Counted from the first letter of the stretch, positions 1 to 13,707 are shown. The stretch is 64,000 nt of DNA from Imbricaverruca yamaguchii (GCA_034440575.1 JAOTOL010001614.1:558001-622000); one strand, 5' to 3'. Made by a program: numbers and translations. The notes: generated by a model not told the origin, from the letters alone.

Positions 1-1075
1 CAGTAACCACGGGCACTTGGAGCCAGGTCATCTCCGCCGTCGCTGAACACAAAAACGAAACAATCTTGTTTTGACCTGATTGAACTGCGCCTTTGGTTCG
101 GTGTCTCTCCAGCCAACTCCCGTCATTTCCAAACTCAGGGATGAAGGATATTTGGAAAATAGTGTAAAGAGAATGGTTCTTCGGTGGTCGAGGACATGCC
201 GAGAGCGTCAGAAGAGGCGTCTTGATGCTGCTCAGATTTAGGAGCATCGATGCTGGTTGTAGCCAAGTTCGGACCTGGCACAGCAGCGTGGGAGTGGTGG
301 TCTTGGTAGAAGCAGCATCATTGGACATTCATTCTTTGCTTTGGACTAGAAGGAGGAAGGAGTCAGTTGGGAACAAAGGAGGTTATTAGCATCTTGTATG
401 GAAACGGGTGAGCGTAGGCCAGGATCAGGACTATGATTACGCGAGAGAGCATTAAGAGCAGATTCGGAGGCTGGGCGCAGGTTTCAGGATTAGTCAGAAT
501 GGGAGCATCGGTATCGGAGTCGATGGGCGAACCGGGGTCGATGCCCTTTTCCGCTTCATCCTTTTTATTGTGGGGAACGGGCAAGCAATTGAACTAAATA
601 TGTATAAAAGGTGTGCCGCAAACGACGAAAAACTGTGAATACATAGAAGCGACGTGTATTAATCTACTCGATAATGAAATACGCAAGACTGCTGGAGGAT
701 ACTTTCAGGTGGTGGTTGTTATGATGAAGTGCACCGTTCATCATGATTCAGCAGAGGACGGGTTGGGCACATTATCTCCGCAGTAGTGTGTAATGCGTAC
801 ACGAATAGTATCGAGCATTACGTACAGTCTTGAGAGTCCTTTTGGAGCTTTTACAACTTTCGTTTTGGTGTCATGTCAGGTCACGGAGCAATGATGCCAC
901 AGAGGGACACATCGGATCGTTTTTAACGAAATTGTGGATTGTCGCATCTTGACGTTACATTGTGGCTTAAAGCAACACATTGTGTGCGGTTTACATTGTG
1001 ATTGGCTAACAACTGACTTAATTTATATCCATATATTGTACCTGACCATTTCAGGGTAACTCAAGGTTACTTTTG
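1..1075. other. No recognisable feature
   Basis: Unique-looking mixed-composition DNA. Short ORFs only; no motif recognised. Confidence 0.5.
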
Positions 1076-1082
1076 GAGACGA

Positions 1083-1233
1083 GCAGTCCAGGGGTAAGTT
1101 GCCGTCTCAAAATCTAAAGATTGTGGGTCGAGCCTCACCTGTCGCTACTCTTCACACGCAACCAGTCGGCGTGAGAGATTGGCGACGCTACATGACTAAA
1201 CGGTCGATGTATCTTAAAACCAATAACCACCAT
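1083..1233 (+). mobile_element. tRNA-derived SINE (tSINE) copy 1
   Basis: The box A-like CAGTCCAGGGG (1084-1094) and box B-like GGGTCGAGCC (1125-1134) are about 31 bp apart, as in tRNA promoters. Next come CACCTGTCGCTAC and GGCGTGAGAGATTGGCGACG, then a 3' tail GCTACATGACTAAACGGTCG ending AAAACCAATAACCACC. The same order recurs at 36.5 and 53.2-53.4 kb. Confidence 0.7.
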
Positions 1234-1284
1234 CAAAGTTAGTGACACATGCTGAACTTGGATGACCTCTGTTTACCTTGGCAT

Positions 1285-1775
1285 AATCTCTGGGATATCA
1301 TTTAGTCTTGAATCCGATTTTACCGTGAATGTTTACTCTGGGTTGGTGGAAGCAGTGGTTTCAGCTAACATTCTATCAAGTTTGCCTAGGTGGAGATGGC
1401 CCTTGGCCTGACCTAACCCATAACCTATGCTTGAATTGGAACTTGTGACATGTCATTACATCCGTAAAGCATCGACGACTACCCTGAAAATAATCAATAG
1501 TGTATGTCTTTTGCAGTTTACGATGCGCTTCCGGTGAAATTGTGAAGTCTCGATTCTTGCCAACATCATACCTTTGAATTGACCTGGAAGGCCATCCATT
1601 ACCCATCAGGTACGAAATCCTGTGTCGATATCTTCCCACCACATACGGTCGTTCTCGTTTAGTTCTCTATCTCGAATCTTGCTATTTATTGTACGCTTCG
1701 TTTGGAAACGCCACGTGAGTCACACTCTCCCTCCCTCTCCCCCTCCTCCACTGGCGAAGGCGACGAATGACGCCA
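1285..1775. repeat. Dispersed repeat family C, copy 1
   Basis: Shares with 29030-29510 an ordered set of blocks: a gaatcYgattt start, gaagcagtgg then ttt, atcaagtttnc, a tttgcagttta/gttgcagttta block, gtttggaa/atttggaa, and ctcctccactggcgaagg near the end. Divergence is substantial. Type unknown. Confidence 0.6.
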
Positions 1776-1789
1776 TTTTGAGGTTTTAT

Positions 1790-3155
1790 TGAAGAATGCA
1801 CTTCGGTCCGCTCAGACCATTTGGTGCCATGGAAATGAAATTATGTTGTGTTCTACAATTTGTGCACAAAATTTGGAACAGGTTGAATTTGCAACAGGTG
1901 CACGACAAAAGTGTATAAGAGCTGGGTGGTCATCGCACCAATTGTTTGGCAAAGAACAAGGAATTTTGTGTTCCTGGCAGTGGTTGGTCAGCCATTTTCG
2001 TGAGCCATATTCCTGACAATGAATATGTGCATTTGTAGGATGGGAACATGATCGGTATGAAGGCCTAGTTCATAGGTGAAGCATTACAAATAAATCGATG
2101 TTTGAAGAAAGCATGTCCCACGCGTAGCCACGATGGGACATTTTCTTCCAGTCGGTTTTGTTGGAAATAGCATCAAGGGTTCAACGACAGGTTCGATGAT
2201 TCGTAATTGTGTGTGGTTTGTATTCTGAATCTGTTTTGTGCTCCCAAAAAAGTAGAATGTTCCGACGTATTCATCGAATGAGTCCGAACAAATGACGGCA
2301 CTTCGCATGGAATTATAGAGGAAACGATTTCGAATAATACGGAGCTCAATGAGGTTATTTCGCGATTCCGCGATCAAAATTGTGGTTCTGATTGGCAAAC
2401 AACGTATATTTTTGGGTGTCTCCAAAGCAATGTAATTTTTAATGGACGAATTTTAGGCAAAGTTAGTATTGTGTGGTGGTGGTCAGATAAAAATGCTGTC
2501 TCTGCCATTTGTCACGGTGGGGTAGTCGGTGCAAGAAGAGCAATAAGTCGGGAAAATAATTAAATGAAATTGGGCAGAAAATGTTTTGACTTAAGAAGCT
2601 AGGCTAAGGCAAATTCGTTTTTCCCTCAACATAGGCAATTGTGATGAAAATTTTGGAGAAGTAACAAAGACGCGTGTGTGGTGTGGTCTTCGTGAAATAC
2701 ATTTTTGAGGCATACCTATGCGTCGGTTGCATTCGACGGCGAGCTTATGGAGGAATTCCTGCTCCGGCTTCTTAGGAAATGATTCAGATTCATTTCCTTG
2801 TCCGGCTATTCATTGTCCGAATGCTACACAAAGGAATTTCTGTTGAATGGCGCCCAAAATAATCCAGGAGGAGCTGCTTGCACCCGCATAAACTACTGAG
2901 CCATATGCAATGAAGGGAAGACCAAGAAATCGTAAAAAGGTATGACGATGGGCTCAAAGTGACGTAGAGTTAAGGCAGCGAAACAAATTCAGTTAATGAA
3001 AATCCTTGTTTTCATTATGCTGTTTATTCATAAGAAGCATCAAATAAAAAATGATACCAATAAATTCAAAAGATTTAGCGAAAGGCATGTTATTGTTCCC
3101 GGTGTGAAACAGTGTTTCTATGTTAACCCACGCCATCTTTCCGGTCAAATCCTCA
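1790..3155. other. No recognisable gene
   Basis: Contains a 113-codon minus ORF at 2084-2425 with no family resemblance I can support. Possibly old LINE sequence given its surroundings. Confidence 0.4.
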
Positions 3156-3158
3156 CAC

Positions 3159-3912
3159 CCCGTCTCGGGGGGCGGTTGAAGACCCCCTCTAAAATATAAA
3201 CTAAGCATCGCACGGAAACGAAAGAGGTGTCATCGCAAAGCGCTCGACGAGTAGGGTACGGGTCCGCCCTCCGAAAAAAAATTCCCACAAAAATGACGTC
3301 ACCAGGGCGCTAGATTTTCACGACTTTTCACGACTTACATGATATTTTTGACTTTGGAATTTTGGATATTTGGAATGAGAAAAGGACAGCGAACTCGACC
3401 AGGGCTACATTTTTTGGCCCCCAAAACAAAAATTTCATTTTTCTACTTAAAAATTTTGAGTTTTCAAGTTTTCTTTAATTTTCCTTTTCCAGTGGTTAGA
3501 GCAGACCGAGAAATGTTGTCGGAAGTCAACTTGCCCTAATAAAAAATGCTTACTTTAGCCAGAATTTTCTATTTGAACTGCAATTTGGCAAATACGCAAA
3601 ATGTATATGTATTCAAAAACGAAAAAAATCAACTCGTACGTTTTGTTGCATCCGTAAAGATAAGCGAATGCTGACAGTTTCATTAAAATATCTTTATCCG
3701 TTAAAGCGTGACGACTGGTTGAACGTTTTTGGAGATGAACTCACTTGACCTTGACTAACTCGCTGATCCTAGATGACCTGACGTCAGAATTTTGAAACAG
3801 CATGCCAAATTGATGTGGGAAAAAGTTTGCCAAATTTGTGTGCGCTACCGCGCGCCATTCGTCCACTATCCGCGAAAAACCTGAGTGGGGTGGTTGAAAA
3901 CCCCGAGACGGG
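3159..3912. mobile_element. Possible family D element with CCCGTCTCGGGG ends
   Basis: The 12-bp sequence CCCGTCTCGGGG at the left (3159) is exactly inverted at the right (ccccgagacggg, 3901-3912). The right end is followed by TTAA (3913-3916); both ends continue into C/G-rich GGNGGTTGAA-type sequence. The left flank lacks TTAA. The interior is AT-rich and non-coding. It resembles families A and B in design but not in sequence. Confidence 0.5.
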
Positions 3913-4429
3913 TTAAGAAGTTTGCCAAAAAAAATATTGCCGCAGATTTTGTGGCAGCAAACTGAACCACACTTGATGGTCTATTGATTTACTCCGTTAA
4001 GTGCATTCTGCATTGGAATGAAACCATGTTCATAGTTTTATCTGAGCACCAACTTCCACCGTCGTTCGCAAAAAGGGAACACAAATTAGCGGGCACGTGG
4101 TACGATACTAAATGTAACTGGTGATGCGCAGCTCTAATGTGGCAACCCGTTCTGCATGAAATGTGTATCGGAGTTGGCTGACGGGCGCCTCAGTTGGAAA
4201 GAATGAGTACTAGATAAAAATATATTAAATCATGAGCTAAATATCCTTGCATGCCCAGCTTATGAATTTTGAACATATATGGTAGTGTGAAAACCATTTT
4301 ATACGCTTTGCTGATGTATAAAGATACGTTGACAGTATATACGTGTTTGCTATAACCAAGTCGTATGACTGCCTCCATCCGAATAAGACAATCAACAGCG
4401 CTGCGTAGTCAACGAAAATCACCTTGCAT

Positions 4430-5600
4430 TGGAAGATCGAAGATGTGTTTATGTTCAGGCGCCACTTCGATCTTTTAATATCAATCGTTCAAGATCTTCC
4501 CATGTGCAACTGCTGAGGGCATTGAGCACAAAATTGCTGGGGTCACCATGGCCTTTTCCGGGTTTTGGGATAGGCATAATCAGAGTTTCTCTCCAAGCCT
4601 TGGGAAAGACATGGTTTAACCATAATGAACAAACGTTTATATAATGCAATGCTTGTCATGGTGAGGTAGATGTTAGGAAGAAGGAACAATGCAACTTGTC
4701 AGGCCCTACGGAAGTGCCACCGGCGGGGATATGGCACGTTTCAGTCCAGGATTTGGAAAGGAGCATTGTGTGCTGCAGCATTGTCGGATCTATAGTGTCA
4801 CGGATCTGAAGGTGTTTGCGCATTTTATGGGAAACTAGGTTTGTTGGTGACGTTGGGCGATTGTGAGCTATGCTAGCAGCTATGGATATTATACCTTGTG
4901 GTTTTGTAATGGTTAAATTTGAAATTGTCATGGCTGGGAGTGAGTTAATCTGGGAACGCCTGAACAAACGACGGATTAATTCCCAGATTGTGCTGAAAGG
5001 CATTTCGAAAGAAAGTTTTTGTGCATATTCTGCACATAAACTGCGCCGAGTATCACGTATGATGGGGTGTCTTTTCGCATGTTCATCATTTCTGTTGATA
5101 AAATTGTGTAGGTCTGGAGTGCGTAAGTATCTTCTAAACATTCTCTATCTTGTCACAACTATCGGTGCAGCTTGTTGCCCCAAGGTGTTGGTGTTCTTTC
5201 TGTAAAGGTGCTGGTGTTCTTTTTATAAGTGGATATACCAGAGACACTGCTTCTAAGAGTGAAACAGACGAGATCCCATCCTAAAGTTCTTATGAGAGAA
5301 CGATGGAGTGAGGAAGCACTTCTTTTCCGAACCTTTGACCGGGTCCAAAATACTGTGAACGCCTAGTTATGAATGAACAACGACAAATACTCTTCAACAG
5401 CTCTATGCCTGCTGTTAGGTGCATCTTGTGCATCATCAAGATCTCGCTGATTTTGAACACATTTTGTGAAGTTTTTTTAAGTGGCCTTCTCACGCAATCG
5501 AATGTGTCGATGGTGATATTCACTAGTGGTTTTACTCTCCTAAAATTAACGCATAGCTGTCAATCTGGTTGTCCGACCTTGTAGGTGTTGTCGAACAATT
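4430..5600 (-). pseudogene. Decayed Jockey/I-like LINE, RT N-terminal region
   Basis: Minus-strand frames give linker and RT segments typical of non-LTR retrotransposons: CAEYAQKLSFEMPFSTIWEL, INSLPAMTISNLTITKPQGI, GPDKLHCSF, then in another frame CSLWLNHVFPKAWRETLIMP followed by IPKPGKGHGDPSNF and LSSCTWEDLERLI. The order (finger region GPD, then W..A.IPIPKPGK, then the SC..LERLI block) is that of Jockey/I-type reverse transcriptases. The catalytic YADD block is not seen. Multiple frameshifts and stops. Confidence 0.75.
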
Positions 5601-5899
5601 GTGAAAGTTGTTACCACCCCAAATACTACTGGCATGATTCGAGTATTAAGCTCATGTATCGTGCATTGTGAGAGAAGCACTTCATTAAAATGAAACATGC
5701 CCAAACGTCAGGTAAACGAATAGCGTGACCATATTTTATGTGAGACAATGATAGCAGAACATTCAACTGGGCTTTAGTCGGGTAGATGGGGAATTATTAT
5801 ACTTGCACTGCTTTGCATGATAATTGTCATTAACACGTGTTTGATTTAGCTTGAAAAGCAGCATCATGGGGAGCATCCTGATGACATACAGACTGTCTG

Positions 5900-5964
5900 G
5901 TTTGATTGATTATTTGGGCTTAAAGGCGCATCAACTGTTACTGGTTATGTAGCGCCCAGTACAT
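5900..5964 (-). mobile_element. Micro-retroposon copy, degenerate
   Basis: Minus strand GGGCGCTACATAACCAGTAA, then AGTTGATGCGCCTTTAAGCC, then a tail AAATAATCAATCAAA. A short possible duplication ACTGTCTG flanks it (5892-5899, 5965-5972). Confidence 0.55.
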
Positions 5965-6117
5965 ACTGTCTGCGCTGACATGTGAATTGTAAGCGGCTTT
6001 ATCACATTTTGAGTGGTTGACATTATCGCCCGATCATGTGCTGCTGTACTAGTGACTCACTTGTGGCATTGCTGGCGGAAAGAACATGGGGTGATCAGAA
6101 AGTAGCGGTTTTCATAG

Positions 6118-6260
6118 AATACTTAAAGGAGAAAACTATCAATGATACAGGACTGGACGTCGTGACTAAAAAGACAACAACCGGTTCAAATGCCACGGAC
6201 TACATGACCCGCAGCTGCGGCTGACGTTTTTATGAGGTTGGCGGGTTTTCTGTGAAGGAT
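6118..6260. repeat. 145-bp direct repeat, copy 1
   Basis: Nearly the same sequence recurs at 7243-7388: aaaggagaaaactatc, gatacaggactggacgtcgt, aagacaacaaccggttcaaa, cacggactacatgacccgca, gcgggttttctgtgaaggat. About 1.1 kb separates the copies. Identity is high (roughly nine in ten by eye). Possibly ends of a larger element or a segmental duplication; no TSD or LTR TG..CA ends recognised. Confidence 0.85.
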
Positions 6261-7242
6261 GTGGCTTCTCCTGCCACAGGTGTAACGTGCTCGCGACACC
6301 GCTCAGTGCCGCTTGCCTCATCTAATACCGCTTTTTTAGGCACTCCACCAGCAAGCATACACATCGGGAACTGGCACCTGGCTGTGTACCTACTGGTGCT
6401 TATTGGAGCATAGGCGACATCTCAGTTGCATTATCCACATAATATTTGTGACCGAGGATCTGAACGTGCATCGAAGGCGAACTTTGTGAACAAGGTGTGC
6501 AGTGGGTTCACCTCTCTACACTTATTCTGAATTGTAGCTTCCGGACAGGCGGAGATATTCATGTGGAAAACTGGTGAGTCGTGGCGGTAGAAGAGTTTAA
6601 AACAATCGGATGGGCTGGACCCATGTCGGTTCTCATGTTTCAACTGAAGGGAAGCGTTGTTGAGGGGAGATGTGACCTGAAGATGCCCAGTGTAAGCGCA
6701 ACCTAAGCACTAATTTCCATTTATTTGAAATTGTGCGGGATTTTGCTTCATAATGTAGTACTTAGTCAACAACAGGTGTGCGCACCTACCCCTTCTCATC
6801 ATCCCACCTCCTCACCTGGTACGGGCATCGAGCAGAGCAAAAACATAGTCCGTGGCCTTAAAAATGGTTCGCTTCGGACCGCTGCAGATTGGTGTGCACA
6901 GTTAGTCGTTCTACTGTGTCGCCAATTTCCTTGCAAGGTCCTTTGCTGCGACAGGTCGTGAAGAAAATCCGCTCGTAATTGAAGTCCAGGTCTTCTTGAT
7001 GAAATAACATGTTTCTGGTGAATTTGCTTTTGTGTTTGATAGGACCTCTGTCCCGAAATCGTGTACCTCTTTATTGGAGTTTCGGAATTGAACACGCTTC
7101 ACGTTGGCTTAAGAAGTGTGCATGCACGTCCCTATGTGGGGTGATGTCACCAATCGTACACATTGTAACATCTGGTATTAGCATCGCCGGCTGAGGCATA
7201 AACGATAAACGGGTAAACGGTCGCCTTTGTGTTCTCCCGGTG

Positions 7243-7388
7243 GAATATTTAAAGGAGAAAAGCTATCGATGATACAGGACTGGACGTCGTCAACGAAAAG
7301 ACAACAACCGGTTCAAATGCCACGGACTACATGACCCGCAACTGCAGCTGACGTTTTTATGAGATTGGCGGGTTTTCTGTGAAGGATG
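7243..7388. repeat. 145-bp direct repeat, copy 2
   Basis: Partner of 6118-6260. Small indels (gtgactaaa against gtcaacgaa) separate the two. Confidence 0.85.
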
Positions 7389-7399
7389 ACGTTCATGCA

Positions 7400-9300
<1,901 letters not shown>

Positions 9301-9536
9301 ATAGTATTAAAACACGCGCCCTGGAGAGGGAGGGGCGAAATCCGCCCATCCCTCCGATTTTCATACATACCCCCAGATTTCACCGGTCAATATACGCCAT
9401 TGTGTGTGCACCTGCTCCGAGATCACTGCCGCGTCGCATAAAGCAAGATAAGCAGAAATCGGCTGATATTTTTTCGAATTAGGGGCCGTTAAAGTCAAAA
9501 CATTTCGTAGCGCCAGACCACTAAGATCGGCATTAA

Positions 9537-9902
9537 CACGCGCCCTGGGGGGGGGGGAGAAATCCTGCCACCCCTCTGGTTTTTCTTAGTTAGCTCACGA
9601 TTTTACCGGCTGATATGCGCCATTGTTTGTGTACCTGCTTAAAAATGAACGGCACGTTGCTTAAAGCAAGAAAAACAAAAATCCACCGAAAATTTGTCGA
9701 GCTAAGGGTCGGTAAAGCAAACAAATTTCCTCTGCGCTAGACCACAAATATCACCGCTAATGCGCTTCCCGTATATTGGCAAAAAGGAAGTTTTCCAGAC
9801 AATACTAGCGATTTGTTTGATGTATATTGTCATGCTACATTGTTTCGTAAAAGTCATGCCAGGTCACCGAGGTCAAGTCAGGTCAAATTCATGACAGGTT
9901 AG
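9537..9902 (+). mobile_element. Family A half-element (left half only)
   Basis: Begins after TTAA (9533-9536) with CACGCGCCCTGG and a G tract, and runs only to the internal motif catgacaggTTA. There the next full copy starts in place of the canonical ttaatggaacc continuation. The right half is absent from the stack. Confidence 0.7.
9861..9885 (+). promoter_or_regulatory. AGGTCA triplet in family A transposon
   Basis: AGGTCA at 9861-9866, 9870-9875 and 9880-9885 forms direct repeats with 3- and 4-bp spacers, the geometry bound by nuclear receptors (DR3, DR4). It recurs in other family A copies at 10939-10963, 22073-22097 and, inverted, 25003-25027. Binding is not shown. Confidence 0.4.
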
Positions 9903-10846
9903 CACACGCCCTGAAGAGGTGGAGGGTGAAATCGGCCCACCCCTCCGATTTTTCGTACACAACTCCATATTGTATGGGCCGATATACGCCATTTTTCCAT
10001 ACCTGCTTCGAAATGACAGGCGCATTGCTTAAAGCAAGGAAAATGAAAATCGGTCGACAAGTTTTTAAGTTATGGACCATTAAATGTTTTAAAAAGTCGC
10101 AGCGCCAGACCACAAAAATCGGCGCTGGTGCTCTTCCCATATATTGGCAAAAGGGAAGTGTTCTTGACAACATTAGCAACTTGTTTGATGCATATTGTTA
10201 TGCTATGCAGTTTAAAAGTTATGCTAGGTCGTCGAGGTCATCATGACAGGCTAATGGAACCAAGCTTGGTCAACTGGAATGTTGTCGTAAATGGAAATGA
10301 CGGTCATGCGATTGATGTCACTTTGCATGTTACTCCCTACACATCCGGAAATCTACTGTTTGTCATTGTGTGCCTAAGCGTCTCCATACTTTATTCATGT
10401 ATTTCACTCCTTTCTTTGCGAAACCGATTGTGTCGAGCCGCCCAACGGAGCAGTCAGGTGGGCAGCCATGTTCCGGTAACTGGAGCAGGTAATGACCTAA
10501 TAAAGTGCTGCTATATCGGTGACCTGAGTTCAAATGACGGATCTGTCATATGTATTGCATCATTAGTAATGTTCCAAACATCACTAATCCCAATTTTTGA
10601 GCATTTAAACACAATCACAGCGATCCATAACAATGACAAACGCAAGATCAGAAAATTTTGCAATTTTGACCTCATTTGACCTTGAAGATATTGACCTAAG
10701 GTCGCACAGTTTGCACAAAATGGAGTTCACTGTCGTGCCCATCCACCCTTTGAATTTCGTTCCTCTAGCCTTAATGGGAGCCGAGATGTTATGGGGGCCG
10801 AATCACCCCCTCCAGTGCGCGTAATTTTCAGAAGCCCTCCATGCGC
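9903..10846 (+). mobile_element. Family A full copy, right tip truncated
   Basis: Left end CACACGCCCTGAAGAGG; right end reaches CCAGTGCGCGTAATTTTCAG and CCCTCCA before switching to the outer copy at tgcgcttcccgtatattgg. It carries the variant CACACGCCCT start seen also at 25344 (minus). Confidence 0.75.
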
Positions 10847-11524
10847 TTCCCGTATATTGGGAAAAGGGAAATATTGTTGGCAACACTAGCGACTTCTTTG
10901 ATGTATATTGTAATGCTATATAGTTTCAAGTTCATGTTAGGTCACCGAGGTCAAGTCCGGTCAAGTTCATGACAGGTTAATGGAACCAAACTTGGTCAAC
11001 TGGAATGTTGCAAATGGCCGTCATTCAATTGATGTCACTTTGCATGTTACTACCTACACATCTTGAAAGCTACTGTTCATCATCGTGTACCTAAGCGTTT
11101 CCATACTTTATCCATGTACTTGACTCCTTTCTTCACGGGAACAGGTAACTGACTTCATACGGTGCTGCTGTATAGGTGACCTGAGGTCAAATCCCAGGTC
11201 TAGCATCTGCATTGTATCATTAGTAATGTCCAAAATATCAATGACGCCCATTTTGGAGGATTTGAACACAATCACAGCTATCTATAACAACGTGAAGCCA
11301 AGCCACGCAAAACAAGAAAATTTTGGCAAACGTGACCTCATTTGACCTTGAAGATATTAACCTAAGGTCACAATATCGGCACCCGGTCGAATTCACTACC
11401 GTGCCCATCAACGCTGTTAATTTAGTTACTCCAGCTTTAATATGATTCGAGATCTTAAGGGGAGAAATCTGTGCCCCTCCAGTGCGCGTAATTTTCAGAG
11501 GCCATCCAGGGCGCTTGTTAAGAC

Positions 11525-13535
11525 AACCCAGAATTAACTAGTTTAGGTCACACGGTCACAAAATGGCCTCTGGTGCACCAGCGGCACCTGTATTGATAAG
11601 CCAGCATATATTTGTCCGGTTGAATCTATCCGGAGTTGAATTAGACAACCGTTTGAGACGTTAAAACAGCGTCTACGAACGAACTTATTACGTCATTATA
11701 GCATGGCCTAAGATGAACTTGAGGTCAATTTGTTTTACACAATGCACCCTTGGCGTTCATTTGAAGACACTGAATGTCCCAAGCTGGTGCATGAATTCAT
11801 TTGGGTTTGAAAAATCACAGGGGTAGAACGGCCCCCAGTGACTGTTGGTTAGGGCCATGATAACTATCACAATGGTTGGGACCAATACGAGTAAGCTCTA
11901 ACGGGTCTATCAGATGAGAGAGGGAATCTTTTTACATTTGTGATTTTTTTTCTCAAACCTGCCGAAATATCGTATCAAGCGATAGCTCCTAGTGAACCCT
12001 CAAGTAACATTTCAAATAAGGACATGTCAAAATAAGGTTAGCTTCAGTTATTCGATGGTCTCGAGCTCGGTTACTATCGCTTCAATTTCAATCAAATTGG
12101 CGCAATTATATGTGGCTTGTTGTACTCTTTCAAAAAGTTGAGCAATCGAATTATTTTGCATGGTTAAACGTCAAGTTCAGTTCTTCGGTCACCTCGCATC
12201 GCGTCATGTCCGCCCAAAACCTATCCAAACCTGGCATCAAGCGATATCCCAGGGTGAACCCTCGGGTAGAGCAATATCCATTAGAGTCGATGTTCTCGAA
12301 CGTTATCCAAGGTTTGAAATAACGTAATTCGCGCAATGTGGGCACGTGGCATATGCACTCTTATTGATCCCCTCTACTTCCGTGCCTTGCTAGAGAGTCT
12401 CAATGGATCATAGCTACCTCCTTGTAATGAGCGGGCGAGGGCGGTATATTTTTTACCGCGCCCCTGATAAAGGGGAGCCCCCCCCCCCTTCCTGGCACGG
12501 ATAGCCCGCTGAACGTCCATCCACTTGGCGAATGCTCCGCACTTCTGGGAGTCCCAAGTGAGTTCACAATGTGGCCGAAATCCAAATACCTAAAGAGATG
12601 GTAATTGAGGAAGGCGTATACGGCTTCCTACTTGTAATTCGATTTGAACTTGGCCGCTTCCCCATCCTAAATACACTTCACCACCTCTGCGAGGAAAGGT
12701 GGAAGCCAGTTGCAATTGCTACACGACGGAATGTTGAGGGACTAAGCCTCCTGCTAACTACGCCTATGCTGTTGGACTTCGAACGTTTGGAGTGGTCTCT
12801 ATTCAATGTTTGTCTTCCACGTGTGAATAGCGAAACATCGAACGTCGTGCCCGTCACATTTGACCAGCCTCGTTCGGCATTGTTCAGCTTACCCAGTACA
12901 GTCCTGTGTGTCGATGGTGACATCACGATGTATGCCCTCAAGTTTGTCTTCCGGCGATCGGACGCCTACTTCTCTCGATCGTAAACAAAATAGTTACCTT
13001 CGAAACTGTTTCTGCCTCCTGTAAAAATTCACTTGCAGGTCCATTTCCCAAAGCTGATGACCTGCTGATGCCTCCAACTGTTGGCCAATTAACAACGTAG
13101 CAGTCGTTTGCAAACCAATTGAGAACGTAGTGCGTACGTAGGTCGCCACTTGCATGAACACAAACCACCTGATCGGCGTTGTGCGCGGACAGCTGGGACT
13201 GGTGACCGCCTGGCAGCTGGCCTGCTATGCTGACCTGTGTCGGCTGCATCCCGTGTCTCGTGGCGTCAGCGGTACACCGGCTCCACGTGTTGACTTCGCT
13301 TGTAAACACGATGTTCCGCAGTGCCGTGCATGTCGGTCACATATTCTACACATGTCTCACGCTAGAGCCGGTCACGGTGCACTTCGTGTTCGTGCCACCA
13401 AGAGCCACAATGAACATGCTGCCGGTCGTGAGCTACATCGTAGGTAGACAGCTCCAGCGTGTGTATGCCAGTTGGAGATCTTGCAATAGCAAGCACATGT
13501 GTGTTAGTTCGCGCGTGTTGAAGGGCACCCGACGC
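11525..13535. other. Unassigned; weak internal repeat
   Basis: A phrase atcaagcgatagctcctagt...gaaccctc at about 11970 recurs degenerately at about 12235. A 137-codon plus ORF (12571-12984) has no recognised domain. Confidence 0.4.
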
Positions 13536-13539
13536 TTAC

Positions 13540-13707
13540 CTGTGTGATGATTGTTGGAGAGCTGCATGGAGAGGGGAACTTGATCGAAGTCGTGTAGGCT
13601 GATCGGCTCGAAGTTTCTGGGCACGACGCGGTTCGTGACGACATTGATGGGCGACTGACGATGGCCGGTGCATCGGGAGAACCCCATTCTGGACCACTGT
13701 TCCGGCC
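13540..13707 (-). CDS. alpha-carbonic anhydrase, single internal exon
   Basis: 168 bp between gttcccccag|GG and ACAG|gtaagc. It translates (phase 2) to GPEQWSRMGFSRCTGHRQSP, INVVTNRVVPRNFEPISL and QLSNNHHT. The GPxxW...CxGxRQSPINV pattern and the later NNxHT are the classical N-terminal part of alpha carbonic anhydrases (CO2 hydration, zinc enzymes); the order and spacing fit. The three zinc-binding His normally lie in the next exon. Downstream on the minus strand I see only a doubtful match (AGQLPGGHQSQLSAHN near 13160-13210) and no clear FHWG/SEH block. Upstream signal-peptide exons were not found. It is therefore either one exon of a large-intron gene or an orphan fragment. Confidence 0.6.

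Larger units (their letters stand above)
9311..11517 (+). mobile_element. Family A TTAA element (outer copy of a nested stack)
   Basis: The left end acACGCGCCCTGG follows TTAA (9307-9310); the right end CCAGGGCGCTTG is followed by TTAA (11518-11521). Outer sequence is 9311-9532 and about 10847-11517; two further insertions occupy the middle. Typical family A parts are a gggCGAAATCCGCCCaycCCTCC subterminal block, a core with AGGTCA motifs, and a right end with CCAGTGCGCGT then AATTTTCAGAGGCC. Non-coding. Confidence 0.75.

Noticed and set aside
13227..13547. Hydrophobic plus-strand ORF resembling membrane segments
   Set aside because: It lies antisense to the intron after the carbonic anhydrase exon and has no receptor motif.
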